DNA of 64,000 bases from Aurifilum marmelostoma (Eukaryota; Ascomycota; Sordariomycetes; Diaporthales; Cryphonectriaceae): contig JAMXSV010000018.1 of assembly GCA_027559495.1 (NCBI GenBank), positions 372,001 to 436,000 of the forward strand, read 5' to 3'. Shown piece by piece: positions 36,990 through 48,136 of the stretch. The position numbers and the translations under genes are program-made. Position 1 is the stretch's first letter, and each line of letters opens with the position of its first letter. The notes under the pieces are model-generated. The model made no database searches, was not told where the DNA came from, and worked only from the letters and a program-made list of their open reading frames with translations.

Positions 36990-38498
36990 GATCACAACTC
37001 CATCTGGCGGAAGTATACCGTGAGACGTAGTTGAAAGAGTCGCCGGGCAAAGACAATCTCGATTTGTTGATTGTATGTCAAGCCTGGACCAGGGTGACTG
37101 TTTTGACCACTGACTAACTTGCTGCAGTGAAAATGGAAGGTGTCGATGATGTCGCCCTCGCCTCTGCAGGGTCCGGGATACAACGGTGGGCTTAGTAGCA
37201 TTGAGGGTCCCGCCCGCCCCGTCTCTGAGTATGCCTGTGTGCCTACGCATTTGCCTGGAGTGTTCCCACATACCCTATCTACTATAGTAGTTTAGCGCAC
37301 TCCCTTTGAGTGAGGGTGGCAGGCAGCTGAGAGGACTTGGTGCAGAAGAGAAGACACAAGAACAAAAGGAGACAGTCTACAAGACGAATATACTGCCTGT
37401 GGCATGCTGTGGCCATTGTTCTTGGTGTGATAATCTTCATTCCCTCTTTTGTGTAGCAAATGTTCAACCCATTATTTGGTGCACATGCTGTCATTCCGGA
37501 GATCAGTGTTATGTAGGTGCTGTGTTATTTTCTCTTTCTTTTCTTTTCTTTTCTTGTAGATACAGGACCGGACTAGAAGAATTGCACTGCTTTGTTGTCC
37601 CCCCTTGTTCAACTTTCGACCTCTTGGATATGTCAACAGTTGTGTGAGGAATTGTGCTCGAGGCAAGAAGCTACATGGCGTTTACAGGGGCCGCCTCTGA
37701 GGGAGTGGGGAAGGCCCGCTAACAGGTGGCGGGTATGGGCCAGCTGAGCCTGAGGGGTTGTGCCTTGGGTGGCGCCTGGACATGCCGGATGACATGTGCT
37801 GCCTTCCAAAGGTATGTGAATGCTATAGTACGACTGACTACTCCATATGTACTTAGGCACTATTTTACACACTACTAGAACTACTACTACTGTTGTATCA
37901 GTACATTGTAGTATGCTGGTCTGTCCTCCTGACAGATAACGATTTGGTCCGTCACCGTCATCCTCCTCTTTAGCATTCACCACTTCGCCTGTCTGCCCGT
38001 CTTCCCCTCGTATCTTCCCCTCCAGCCATCATCCCTTACACGTGTTTACTCCTTAGCCCATCAAAGGAAGCTTCTTCTCTCCGCGCCAGCAGCGTACACT
38101 CCAGATTGAAGGCTGCACAACCTCGAATGTGTGGGCCGCCCTCGCTCTCTGCGATCCATGCTTGTGCCGTGAGGGTATGTAGCTTGTGATTTAGCCCTCC
38201 TCCCATTCTTCTTCCCCCGCCCCGCCTCCCAGCGATCGCCGGCTTTTCAGTCTCTCGCCGCCAGCTTTAAGATCATCGGAGCAGCTCGGCATCTGTGGCT
38301 TTGAGGAGCGTCCTCTTGTCTGCTCGATGCGCGGGGCCTTCGACTGTTGCCTGCTCACCAACCCTGACCAGCGCGAGCTCGGCGTGGTGTATAGACGGCC
38401 CCTTTCCACCGACCCAGGAACCGGGTTTCGTCGTCTGACGCCCCTACAGCCTCTCCTGCTCATTGCCAACTCGCTATTTCGGCTACGACGTGGCCGAC
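36990..38498. promoter_or_regulatory. Divergent promoter region between SQS1 and ATG4
   Basis: 1.5 kb without a supportable gene. It contains a CTTTT-type repeat near 37,531-37,556. An upstream ORF begins at 38,327 and overlaps the ATG4 start in another frame. Confidence 0.4.
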
Positions 38499-38686
38499 AT
38501 GTCCCAGAGAACGCAGCAGGCTGTCGACACAGCCATGGCCGGTGCCGCCGAGGTGGGCCGCTACGGCCGCCGTCTCCTCAACATGCTCTGGGACCCGGAG
38601 CCAACCAACGACCGCTCCCTCAACAGGCCCGTATGGTGTCTAGGCTGTTCGTACGCCAACGAACCTACTGCCATGGGCCGTCCTGA
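38327..38686 (+). promoter_or_regulatory. Overlapping upstream ORF of ATG4
   Basis: An ATG 172 nt before the ATG4 start opens a 119-codon frame that runs past the ATG4 start codon in a different frame. If the mRNA begins upstream of it, it would reduce ATG4 translation. The transcript start is not known. Confidence 0.25.
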
Positions 38687-40088
38687 TCAGGACGCTTCAG
38701 CTATCGTTCGTGCAACTTCGCCGACCCCCCCTTCCACCACGACCCTGCCGCACCCTTTGAAAGCCGTTCCCACTACTCCTCCCGAGTCCTCATCGAGCAG
38801 CTTTGCGTCGTCCTTGGCATATGATGAGCTTCTAGAGGATGCTGGCTGGCCCTCAGCCTTCCTTGATGACTTCGAGTCTCGCGTCTGGATGACCTACCGC
38901 TCTGAATTCGAGCCGATTTCTAAGTCCGATGATCCGCGGGCATCGGCTGCCCTCTCGTTCGCAATGCGCCTGAGGACTCTGGCCGACCAAGGAGGGTTCT
39001 CCTCCGACACTGGCTGGGGCTGCATGATACGTTCAGGACAGAGTCTCTTGGCCAATGCCCTGATGATATGCCAACTCGGTCGTGGTATGAACCTTCCTCC
39101 TACAATGTCTTGAACTGCGTGTATCTGGGAGAGTCGCTAATGATCGACCTGCTAGACTGGCGCCGCGGCAAAGCCTCTCGACAAGAACGGGAGATCCTTG
39201 CTCGTTTCGCAGACGATCCTCGAGCTCCCTATTCCATACACAATTTTGTAAGGCACGGCGCGGTGGCCTGCGGGAAGTTTCCGGGAGAGTGGTTTGGTCC
39301 TTCGGCAACAGCCCGATGTATACAGTGAGTTCCGCTGCCCTGATTAAGGGTTCGCTGCGTGGTACTGATACTTGTATAGAGCTTTAGCCAATTCAAACGA
39401 GCCATCACTGCGCGTCTATTCGACCGGAGATCTCCCTGATGTGTATGAAGACAGCTTCATGGCCGTTGCCAAACCGGATGGCGAGACCTTCCACCCGACA
39501 CTGATACTTGTGGGCACACGACTGGGGATTGACAAGATCAACCAGGTCTATTGGGAGGCTCTGACCGCTGCGCTGCAGATGCCACAGTCTGTGGGAATAG
39601 CTGGGTGGGCATCTATCTATCCTTTGTCTTCGCTTCCACTAGATTCTTGACGTGTCCTTCGCTAAGATTGGTATAAACGCAGCGGCCGCCCATCAGCCTC
39701 ACATTACTTCGTCGGCGCCCAACGCTCGGGAGATGCCTATGAGCCTGGATCCTATCTCTTTTACCTCGACCCGCACTGTACGCGGCCTGCACTACCCTTC
39801 CATGAAGACGTTGAGATGTACACGAGTGACGACATCAGTACATGCCACACGCGACGATTGCGACGACTCCACGTCCGCGACATGGACCCCAGCATGCTGA
39901 TCGGGTTCCTCATCAAAGACGAGGATGACTGGGACACATGGAAGGACTCTGTCAAATATGTGCAAGGCAAAACCATCATCAACGTTGCCGACCATGATCC
40001 GGCACGTGGCATGCCTGCCGAGAGAGAAGCAGCCATTGATGAAGTTGAAACGCTGAGCGATGACGAAGACACGGTGCTGGACGATTGA
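38499..40088 (+). CDS. ATG4: Autophagy cysteine protease Atg4
   Basis: Exons 38499-39084, 39156-39324, 39380-39604 and 39683-40088 join to 461 residues. Atg4 is a cytosolic peptidase (family C54) that trims Atg8 before lipidation and releases it from phosphatidylethanolamine. The catalytic block DTGWGCMIRSGQSLLANAL carries the nucleophile Cys, about residue 175. The Asp/His block appears as YLDPHCTRPA after GGRPSASHYFVGAQ. The C-terminus has acidic residues after PSMLIGFLI. The start was chosen at MSQRTQQ; the open frame before it begins without an ATG. It converges with JJJ1, 287 bp apart. Confidence 0.95.
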
Positions 40089-40375
40089 TGTTTGAGATTC
40101 TTGTCCTTTGATTGTTGGAATGTCATGGCGGCACACATCAATGCATAGGCGTTCTGGTAAGTTTTGTGTGAGCCAATTTAGATCTCGAGGCGTTATGAGG
40201 CAAGGCGTTCCTGGCGGCGAAGGTTGTGCGAATAGCAGGAGCACAATACAACTTCTGGTGGGGCACTGCGAGCAGGGCGGTGGTTTCTTTACGCCTGGAG
40301 TGGCATTGCCGCGCTCTTGAAGCTGCTTTTGACGACGGTTTCCTGTGAAGGCCGCCGGTACCAAAATACTGGGAA

Positions 40376-42085
40376 TCACCTCTTGGATCTTTTACCCTTT
40401 TTGCCGGTCTGTTTCGCCGGCTGTGACTGCGCAGTTGGCTTCAGCTGCGCATGGTCCTCGTCCTTGATGTGCTTGAAGAGCTGTGTTCGGGAAGCAAAAG
40501 CTCGGTCGCAGATGTTGCACTTGTTCTGCGACGCCAGGTCAATTTCGAGCCTCCTCGGGCCATTCTCACAGATGAGAGCACGTACCGTGTCCTCTGGGGC
40601 CTGCGCCGCCTTTTTGGCCCTCTTTGCCTTTGCCTTGCCAACCTTCTTTGGCGGAGTACGCTCATCATCTTCGAGCGTTGTTTCCGTCATTTTCGACGCC
40701 AGCTCGCTGTCCTCCATGTCCTTCCCTTCGCCCTGGGAAACATTCGCTCTGAGGCCGGAGGCGAGGCGGCCCTCGACGACATCCCTCGGCGCGTACTCAT
40801 CATCTAGTGTGTCCTCTGAGGATGCCTCTGCGGTGTCGTCATCCTCATCGGAGGGCTTCTTGGCCCCTTCCTGTGGTGGTGAGCTCGGGTCTGCCTCATC
40901 ATCTCGGACCTCGTCCATGTCAGGGGAGTCTGCACGGCCCGCCGGCTGATGTGCAGCTTCAGCAGGCTCTTCTATGTCCAGATCTAGATCGTGGCCTTCT
41001 TTTTTCATCTGTCTGCGCAGCTGCTGGACGGCCTTGACGTGCTTCTTGCTCTTCTCATGCGCCTCGTACTGCTTTTCGCTCTTGAAGACCTTGTTACAGA
41101 CGACACACTCGAACTGCTCGACCTCGCTCTCGTCGCTGCTTGTCGCGAACTCATCATTGTGCTCTGCCTCCTCGTCGCCCCTCGACTGCGCCCAGTCTGC
41201 CACCACAAACTCCTTGTCCCGCATCTTCTCCTGGTTGGCAGCACGCGCGCGGGCGGCCTGCGTGGCGGCGCTGTCGCGCAGGATCTTTTGGCGCTCGGCC
41301 TCGGACTGGGTGTTAGGGATGTATCTCGGGTCTCGCTTCTTGACAAAGGCGACCAGGGACCGCACGGCGTCGTTGAAGTCGCGGACAGCATCGTCGCGCA
41401 TCTTTTTGTTCTCCTTCTCCATGGCCCTCCGCACGCGGCGGTCGGGGGCGTCGGAGAGCCGCCACTTGTCCTTCCAGCTAAAGGACTTTCTGGTCGTGAA
41501 GTTGGACCACGCAGCGTAGAAGGGCCTGGCGACGGAATCATGGCCGTCGACGGCGGAGCCGAAGGGCGGATACTCTACGGGCTCCAGGCCATCCCACTCG
41601 CAGGCCGCGGTCTCCTCGGTAGCGAGCTGGCCAAAGGTAATGTCAAGGATGCCGAAGAAGCCCGTGGGACTGTCGTTGAAGGGGACACGGGAGTTGAAGC
41701 GGCCGATGAGGCTCATGATCTCGTCGGTCGTGGTGAGGCGGACATTGTAGTGGGTCTGGGGCCCGCCGTCGTCGTCATGGTCGGTGTCGCCGCGGAGGAT
41801 GGCGTCGCGGTGGGAGTCGTACCAGGCGCGCTCCTGGGGATCGGCTAGGACCTCGTAGGCGGTCTGAACTTCAGCAAACTTCCTAGTGGCGTTCTCCTCG
41901 TCATTGTAGTTGCGGTCGGGGTGCAGCTCGAGGGCCTTCCTCTTGTAGGCCTTCCGGATCTCAGCGTCCTGGGCATCGCGATCGACACCGAGCACCTCGT
42001 AGTAGCAAGTCTTCCGGGTCAAGAGGGCGGGGTCATTGGCGGTGGTGCCAGCAGCACCTCCTGCAGAAGACTGCTGGGCACCCAT
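40376..42085 (-). CDS. JJJ1: J-domain protein Jjj1/DNAJC21-type ribosome biogenesis factor
   Basis: A single exon of 569 residues. The N-terminal J domain (TCYYEVLGVDRDAQDAEIRKAY...HPDRN) carries the HPD motif that stimulates Hsp70. Two C2H2 fingers of the dsRNA/U1-type follow: CVVCNKVFKSEKQYEAHEKSKKH and, near the end, CNICDRAFASRTQLFKHIKDEDH. Between them lie acidic, low-complexity stretches, and the protein ends in Lys/Arg. This is the Jjj1 layout; Jjj1 acts in the cytosol with Rei1 to recycle the 60S export factor Arx1. The start at 42,085 gives MGAQQS, a possible N-myristoylation site. The same frame is open upstream to 42,196 but the longer form lacks family features. Confidence 0.92.
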   Translation of the reverse strand: MGAQQSSAGGAAGTTANDPALLTRKTCYYEVLGVDRDAQDAEIRKAYKRKALELHPDRNYNDEENATRKFAEVQTAYEVLADPQERAWYDSHRDAILRGDTDHDDDGGPQTHYNVRLTTTDEIMSLIGRFNSRVPFNDSPTGFFGILDITFGQLATEETAACEWDGLEPVEYPPFGSAVDGHDSVARPFYAAWSNFTTRKSFSWKDKWRLSDAPDRRVRRAMEKENKKMRDDAVRDFNDAVRSLVAFVKKRDPRYIPNTQSEAERQKILRDSAATQAARARAANQEKMRDKEFVVADWAQSRGDEEAEHNDEFATSSDESEVEQFECVVCNKVFKSEKQYEAHEKSKKHVKAVQQLRRQMKKEGHDLDLDIEEPAEAAHQPAGRADSPDMDEVRDDEADPSSPPQEGAKKPSDEDDDTAEASSEDTLDDEYAPRDVVEGRLASGLRANVSQGEGKDMEDSELASKMTETTLEDDERTPPKKVGKAKAKRAKKAAQAPEDTVRALICENGPRRLEIDLASQNKCNICDRAFASRTQLFKHIKDEDHAQLKPTAQSQPAKQTGKKGKRSKR

Positions 42086-43259
42086 CGTCGGACACGACCC
42101 GACCCCTCGTAAAGTTGGCTCTGGTACGTAGCAGGAGCCTTCAGTACCCTCAGGCTGTCGGTGTGTTGTTTGCAGACAAAATTTACCACCAGGCACTCAG
42201 CCCTGCAGCCAGAGTGCAGTTTCTAGAAGAAAGATTACCATCGATTCGGGTTGGGGGGCGTGGGGCGTGGGGGCAAGGATCCGCTGAGCTTGTGACAGAG
42301 CGTCAAGTACCTTGCACTATACAGAGTCAGCAGTCTCAAGCTAGCCAGGCTCTTGAAGGCGCAGTGGGATAGAACCTGTCAAGTAAGATGGAAACAAAGA
42401 CGAGTCGAATCTGGGTCGAATCTGCCTCTTCGTTTTTGACGTCTCCGTTTCAAGATATATCTGTGTGTCTGTGTGTACTGTAAATAAGTTCAGTACTCTC
42501 TCATGTAGCATAGCATCACTGTACATTTTGTATACATGTGCTTGGTCCATGCGTTATGTAATATGGCACTTCCAGCCGGGTATAAAATCCGCCTCGGCTG
42601 CTTGCACGGTTCCGGACTAGCGGCAGCCTCTTCTCTTTACCACCGTACTGGCTAGTACTTCGTGCTAGGCACTACGTGGTATGGCACACTGAGTAGCTCA
42701 CTGCGGCCGCAAATTCGAAGCGCTTCTCGAGTGACCTCGTTAGTCGTTGCCTCCTTGAGGCCCCCCCTCCTGCCGTCCGGTTCCATCATCGTGAAGCCGA
42801 CGGCGAAAACAAGCCGCCTGAGTCAAAGCTTTATCCCAGTCACCCATCTTCCAGCAATAGATCACAATATAGCGCCCACGTGGTCTCTCTGTTTGGAAAC
42901 TTCTCACATTCCCCTCCTTGGAGACGAGAACGTTCATTCTGGATAGATGCCCCTTTGTCTCTGCCCTGCTCACGTGCCACCGACAACGACTGGTGAACCC
43001 CCTCCCTACCCCTTCTTTTACCCCCCCCCCCCAAAAAGCAGTTACAAAGCAACGAGCCTGTCGTCGCCTCTCTGGCCGACATGTATTCCCAGCCGGGCCA
43101 CTTCACCTTTACCTCCCCTCCGTGCTGGTGAACCGACATCGTTCTCGCCTGGACCCAGGCTAAGGCAACAGGTCTCACAACGCCTCCCGCCGAGCATCCA
43201 TAGAGCCCCGCGGGCACTTCTGAACGTCCTACGACTTCTCGATCGCGTAGTTTGCCGCC
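42086..43259. promoter_or_regulatory. Divergent promoter region between JJJ1 and the SPX-RING gene
   Basis: 1.17 kb with no gene. It has a TATAAAA box at about 42,580, two CACGTG sites (42,877-42,882 and 42,971-42,976) and a C12 run at 43,021-43,032. Confidence 0.5.
42877..42976. promoter_or_regulatory. Two CACGTG E-boxes upstream of the SPX-domain gene
   Basis: CACGTG at 42,877-42,882 reads CACGTGGG on the minus strand, the preferred site of the yeast phosphate regulator Pho4 (NUC-1 in Neurospora). The second copy is at 42,971-42,976. Both lie 280-390 bp before the start codon. CACGTG is also bound by other bHLH factors. Confidence 0.4.
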
Positions 43260-44669
43260 ATGAAGTTCGCCCACGAGTTCAAGGAGGTTCTCGAGCGAGA
43301 GGGTTTTCCCGACCACTGGCTCGCTGCTGCCATTCCTTACTCCCAGCTCAAGAAATGCCTCAAGAAGGTCCAGCGCGAGCTCGAGGGTCTTGGTCTCGAC
43401 AGGGAGACCCTCCAGCAACTGCTGGCCGAGCAGACGGTCAGCCCTGACGGCGAGCCCATCCCTCTGGCCCGCTACAACCTGGACCACGCTTCCTCCCAGT
43501 CGCTGAGACCACGCCTGTCCGTCTTTGTCCACCTGCAACACGGCCAGGTCATAGACGCCGCCTTGTCACCCGCCTCCCGCGCTTTCCTTCAGCGGCTCTC
43601 TGGCAGACAGCCCTGCTCGCCTGCCCTCAGTGCGACAAGGCCCGATCCCGGACGCCTCTCTCCCGAGGAGCTGGAACGGATCGAGGTGCCGCTGGTCTTT
43701 GACGGCGAGTTCTTCAACATCCTGCAGACCGACGTTGACGGCCTGGATGCCCTCTTGCAGCAGGAAGAGAGGTCTATGGAGGCGGATATCAAATCTCTAG
43801 GCGATGAGGTGTCCGCCGTGGTCAGGCCGCCCAGGGCGCTCTCGAAGTCCGACCTGAACCGCTGGCGCGAAATCTTCGACCTCTACGTCAACGCGCAGGT
43901 GTTCTTCTCCTCGCACGAGCTGGACCACGGCTCCAGGCCCAGCGCCAAGGCCGTACAGCAGCTGGTCTGGTTCCAGAGGGAAGTGCAGGAGCGGGGCCTG
44001 CTGGAGAAGTTCAAGATGCCCTCCAGCAGGCGGGCCTACGCCAGGTTTCTGCAGCTCAACGCCACGCTGCTCCAGAATTTGAAGTTTCAGGAGCTCAACA
44101 AGACGGCCATTACCAAGATTCTCAAGAAGTTCGACAAGCGGACTAGCCTGGGAGCGTCTGTCTCGTTCCGCTCCGCCGTTCGGTCGCAGAGGTTTCTCGC
44201 CGGCAACGTGGCTAAGAAGCTGTGCGCGCAGCTGTCGCAGGAGGTGGTCTCGGTGGTGCCCCGCGCCGAGGACTACGAATGTCCCATCTGCTTCTCCATA
44301 GCATGGTATCCGGTGCGCCTCAAGTGTTCGCACCTCTTCTGTGTCCGGTGTGTCATCAAGATGCAGCGCGAGAACAAGAAGACGTGTCCTCTCTGCCGTG
44401 AAGAGGTGGTGATGGACGCCGACCTATGTAAGCACCCAACGTGCCTATGTATCTTGTTCCATTTTTTTTTCTTTCTCTTTTTCCGGCTTCCTCCATAATG
44501 GTGCATGGATGCTAACTACGATGCAGCAAACATCGACAAGAACCTGGAAAGGTTCATGAGACAATACTTTCGCAAGGAGACGGATGAGAAGCAAAAGGCC
44601 AACGAGATTGAGAGAGGCATGGAGATTTTCGGCGACCAGTACAAGCATTCCTCTTGCGTTGTCATGTAG
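43260..44669 (+). CDS. SPX-RING E3 ubiquitin ligase with C-terminal CaaX box
   Basis: Exons 43260-44427 and 44527-44669 give 436 residues. An SPX domain starts at residue 1 (MKFAHEFKEVLEREGFP) and ends with the basic helix KILKKFDKRTSLG, which in this family senses inositol pyrophosphates and so phosphate status. A C3HC4 RING finger begins at residue 341 (CPICFSIAWYPVRLKCSHLFC...CPLC), implying E2 binding and ubiquitin transfer. The last four residues are CVVM, a canonical CaaX prenylation signal after HSS. The SPX plus RING order resembles plant NLA and fungal RING-14 proteins; the target is unknown. Two CACGTG boxes upstream fit phosphate control. Confidence 0.88.
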
Positions 44670-44962
44670 CCCGACCCTTCTTTCCCTGGTTTCTTTCTGA
44701 TACTGTTTTTATACATTGATACCCAAGCATGCAATATAAAGCGAACATGCGGCTGCGTTATCCCTCAATCGATTAATGCTTCAACACCGATGGTCTCTTC
44801 TTAGCTTATCCGAGAAGTCTCTCTGCAACGTATCACCATTATTGTAAGCCCCACAAACTACTGTTACAACAACAATGATATTAAGATGCCATGGTGTAAC
44901 TACTTGATGTTGGGCGGCCTGGGCCTTTCTTCCTAGCAATACTAACAATAATCATCATCCTC

Positions 44963-46872
44963 TTAGTGAGAAGTCTGTTTCGAGGCCTGTTCGGCCGCTA
45001 GCAGGGCGCTCTTAAAGACCGAGACTAACTCGTCCGTCTCCTCGAGGCCGACACTGATTCTGAGCAGATCTGGGTCCACCCCGAGGCTAGCAACCCAGTC
45101 CAACTCTGCATAGTGTGCCAGCACCACGTAGGGCGAGGTGATGGTGAAGTTGGTTCCCAGACTCGGCCCCTTGGCCGTGGCAATGTTGTCATAGAAGACC
45201 ATGGCATCCGCCTTGCGATGGAACACGGCGGACAGCAGGCCGCCGTACCCGCCGCCCGGCACCTTGCAGGCGTCATAGTGCGTCTTGGACACCTCGCTGT
45301 GCTTGGGGTAGTGGACCCTCTTGACCATGGCGCTCGACAGCAGCACGTCGCAGATGGCCTCGGCGTTGGCGTTGATGCGGTCGATCCTCGTGGCAAAGTC
45401 ACGGCTGTTGCGCTCGAGAAAGATGGCGTCCTCGGCCCAGTACGTGTCCTCGTACTCACGGGCGGCTGCCTCCTTGAGCATGGCGTAGTACCTGCTCTTG
45501 GGGTTCAGGACGGCCGACCCGCCCATGACGTTGCAGTCGCCCGAGAAGATCTTGGTCAGGCTGCTCACGACGACGTCGGCGTACTGCAGAACATTGATGT
45601 TGGCAAACGTGCCAATGGTCTCGTCCACGACAACGGCAAAGTCGTACTCATCGGCCAGGGCGCGGATGCGCCTGAGGTTGGGGCAGGTGAGCACCGGGTT
45701 GCCGGGAAACTCGCAGAAGAGCCCCAGGAACCGCTCACCCGACCGCAGCCTCTGCTCGAGATCGTCGAGGTCCTCCTCAGAGGCGTGGCCGTAAAAGACA
45801 CAACCGGGGCCGAATTTTTGCAGAATCTTGAGGGTGTCGACGTAGGGGAAACCAAACTCGATGCTCTTCATGCTGCCGCGGGCGCTCAGGAGGAGACGGT
45901 GGGTGTTGAAGATGGCGTTCATGCCCATGGGGTAGATGTAGATGTCGTGCTCCGTAAGGCCCTGGACGCCCCTATTGCTGGGCTCGGCCTTGGGCAGAGG
46001 CTCCTCCCTGACGTCGATGTCGCTCGTCAGGGTGCCGGCGATGCGCCTCCTGATGGCTGCTTTAGCCCGCTCGACGAGGGAGATGTCCAAATTTCTCCCG
46101 AAACGCTCTTCGACAAAGCGAGAGGTCTCCTCGGAATCAGGCCCGCTGGCGTCTGGCTGGCTGTTCCTCACGGCAGGCGCAGTGGAGGTCCTGTCGTCGA
46201 CGGACATGGGTTTCTGGTAGCGCCTTGGGCCCTTGCAGGGCAGCTGACGCAGGGACGGCGCCGCTGCCTTGGGTAGATCAGCCGGCACGAGCAGACCCTG
46301 CGACAGCAGGCCGTGGCAGAACTCGGCGCGCCTGCTGGAGATGCCATCGCCGCTGTGTTGCCAGTACTGCTTCGCATAGCTGAAGGCTTCGGGCACGAAC
46401 AAGACTGCAGACACAGTCGGGTGGATAGGCCGCAGGGGCGCGGCAGCCGGATTGATGCTGTCGAGTACTAAGTGCACCGAGCTGAGATTCTCCTGCGCAG
46501 AGGCTGGGGCTTTGGCCTTGATGAAGGCCAGACACCGCTGAGCAGTCGTCCTACTGGGGAACAGCATGGCCTTCTGTCCAGGCTGACCATGGACCTGGGC
46601 GATGACCTGAGCGAGGGCGTCTATGCTCTTGTGGATGTAGAACCGAGGATACCCAGTGACCATGCTGTCCAACACCCACGATTCTCCCTCCTCATATGCG
46701 ACATTGGACTTCCATGTCGGTAACGAGACACTCACGGCCTACAAAGCACACCAAGAGAGAAAGACAGAGGGTGTCAATCAGCAGAGTGTCGCGGAAGCAA
46801 AATGAGCACTGGGCACTGACTTACATGAGCTGTGTCTGGGGGGATGGACTCCCCCAGTTTTATGTGTGGCAT
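44963..46872 (-). CDS. met-7: Cystathionine gamma-synthase (PLP enzyme of methionine synthesis)
   Basis: Exons 46872-46825 and 46738-44963 join to 607 residues. The 48-nt first exon encodes MPHIKLGESIPPDTAH and splices to AVSVSLPTWKSNVAYEEGESW, the N-terminal block of fungal cystathionine gamma-synthases. The fold-type I domain carries the PLP lysine, about residue 412, in SSLTKIFSGDCNVMGG, preceded by the Asp of VVVDETIGTF. It joins an activated homoserine ester to cysteine, forming cystathionine, in the transsulfuration route. The N-terminal extension of about 200 residues is typical of the fungal branch, not of bacterial MetB. The symbol follows Neurospora and should be read as the family name. 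It converges with the SPX-RING gene. Confidence 0.9.
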
Positions 46873-48136
46873 TCTGGTAAGCGGGTGATATCGAAAGACC
46901 TCGAACAACTTTGTTGCAATGAGAGTCTTTAGAAAAGAGGTACAACAATATCAGACTTTAATTACCAGACCTGCAACCGGTAGGTCAAGCTGGCGAGGCC
47001 GTTGATGAGAAGGACAGACGCAAGAGGACCACGAGGCGAGTGGGGGGCAAGCCAGCAGGTAGAAGGAGATTGATTTCCAATGGCTTGTATGTGTGGTGAA
47101 TGTCGTGCAAGTATTTTGGTATTTGCCGCAAAAATGCAGACACGACCAGCCTAGGGTCAAGGATGAGTGAGGATGGACAATCAGTATGCGTAAAAATCCG
47201 ATGAGTCAGATGCCCAATGCCTCCCTGCTCCTCCTCTCGTTTTTGCTTCAATGACGAGAGTGGGTTCAAGCTCTAAAGGGAAAGGGGAAAAAAAAAGTAT
47301 CCGAGCAAAGCGATCACTGCTGCCGAGCCAAGGTCCAAGATTCAATGAGTCCGAGAGAATTAACGCCGCCCCCCCCCCCCCCTTTCGCGCTGGAGATCTC
47401 TATAGTACTAATATTCAGCCGACTATCGGACCCCCAAGACTTGTCGTCCGGATGACGGCATTTGAGCGGCGCTAGAGCCAACCCACTACCCGCGTCAGGT
47501 GAAGCTACCAAGTATAGAATATATAGCACTCCCACATACTGTTGTTTTTGTTGTCATCCTCCCAAAGACTGCATGCCTTTCTTCTTTCCAAGAATATTCA
47601 GTCAGTCATTATTCATCCAGCAAGACACAGCACATGCAGCACCAAGTGGTCATCAATTCATTATGCTAAGTACCGTGTGAGACTCTGGGCGCCATTCCAG
47701 CGGTAATGCACTCAATCATGCAGTCCTACTCCTCAATCAAAAGCAAAGCAAGATAATAGAGAAAAGAAAAGAAAAATCATACCGCCCGCCGTCCAGGTTG
47801 CTCTGGCTCGGGGGTTCACACGACTGTTGCTTGAGCTCACGTTGTCGTTTCTGTTGTGTCAGTCAACCCTGCTGTTCTACCGATCCATGAGCCTGAAAAA
47901 GATGTAGAAGGAATCATAGTGGAAGGAATGGAAAGGAGATAGAAAGGCAAGCAGAAGAGTAAGAAGACAAAAGCCGGAAAGACTAAGTAACCCTTGATAT
48001 GACCTTGCCATCATGTCATTCCAAGTCCCTGCCCCGAGTCCCCAAGCCGAAAAGAGTGAAAGAAAGAAAAAGTAAAGAAGAAAAAAAGGAAGCAGAAAAG
48101 ACAGACAGCTCCATCAATGATTGGCCTGAGGTGATT
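46873..48136. promoter_or_regulatory. Promoter of cystathionine gamma-synthase and 3' flank of the next gene
   Basis: 1.26 kb without a supportable gene. It includes a C14 run at 47,369-47,382 and purine-rich stretches around 47,750-48,090. I did not find a clear CYS-3/Met4-type site. Confidence 0.35.

Noticed and set aside
41005..41848. Long open frames opposite the JJJ1 coding sequence
   Set aside because: They are shadows of a GC-rich coding region; the J domain and both zinc fingers are on the other strand.
45113..46276. 387-codon open frame opposite cystathionine gamma-synthase
   Set aside because: Antisense shadow produced by strong third-position GC bias; the Val/Gly/Asp-rich product matches no family.
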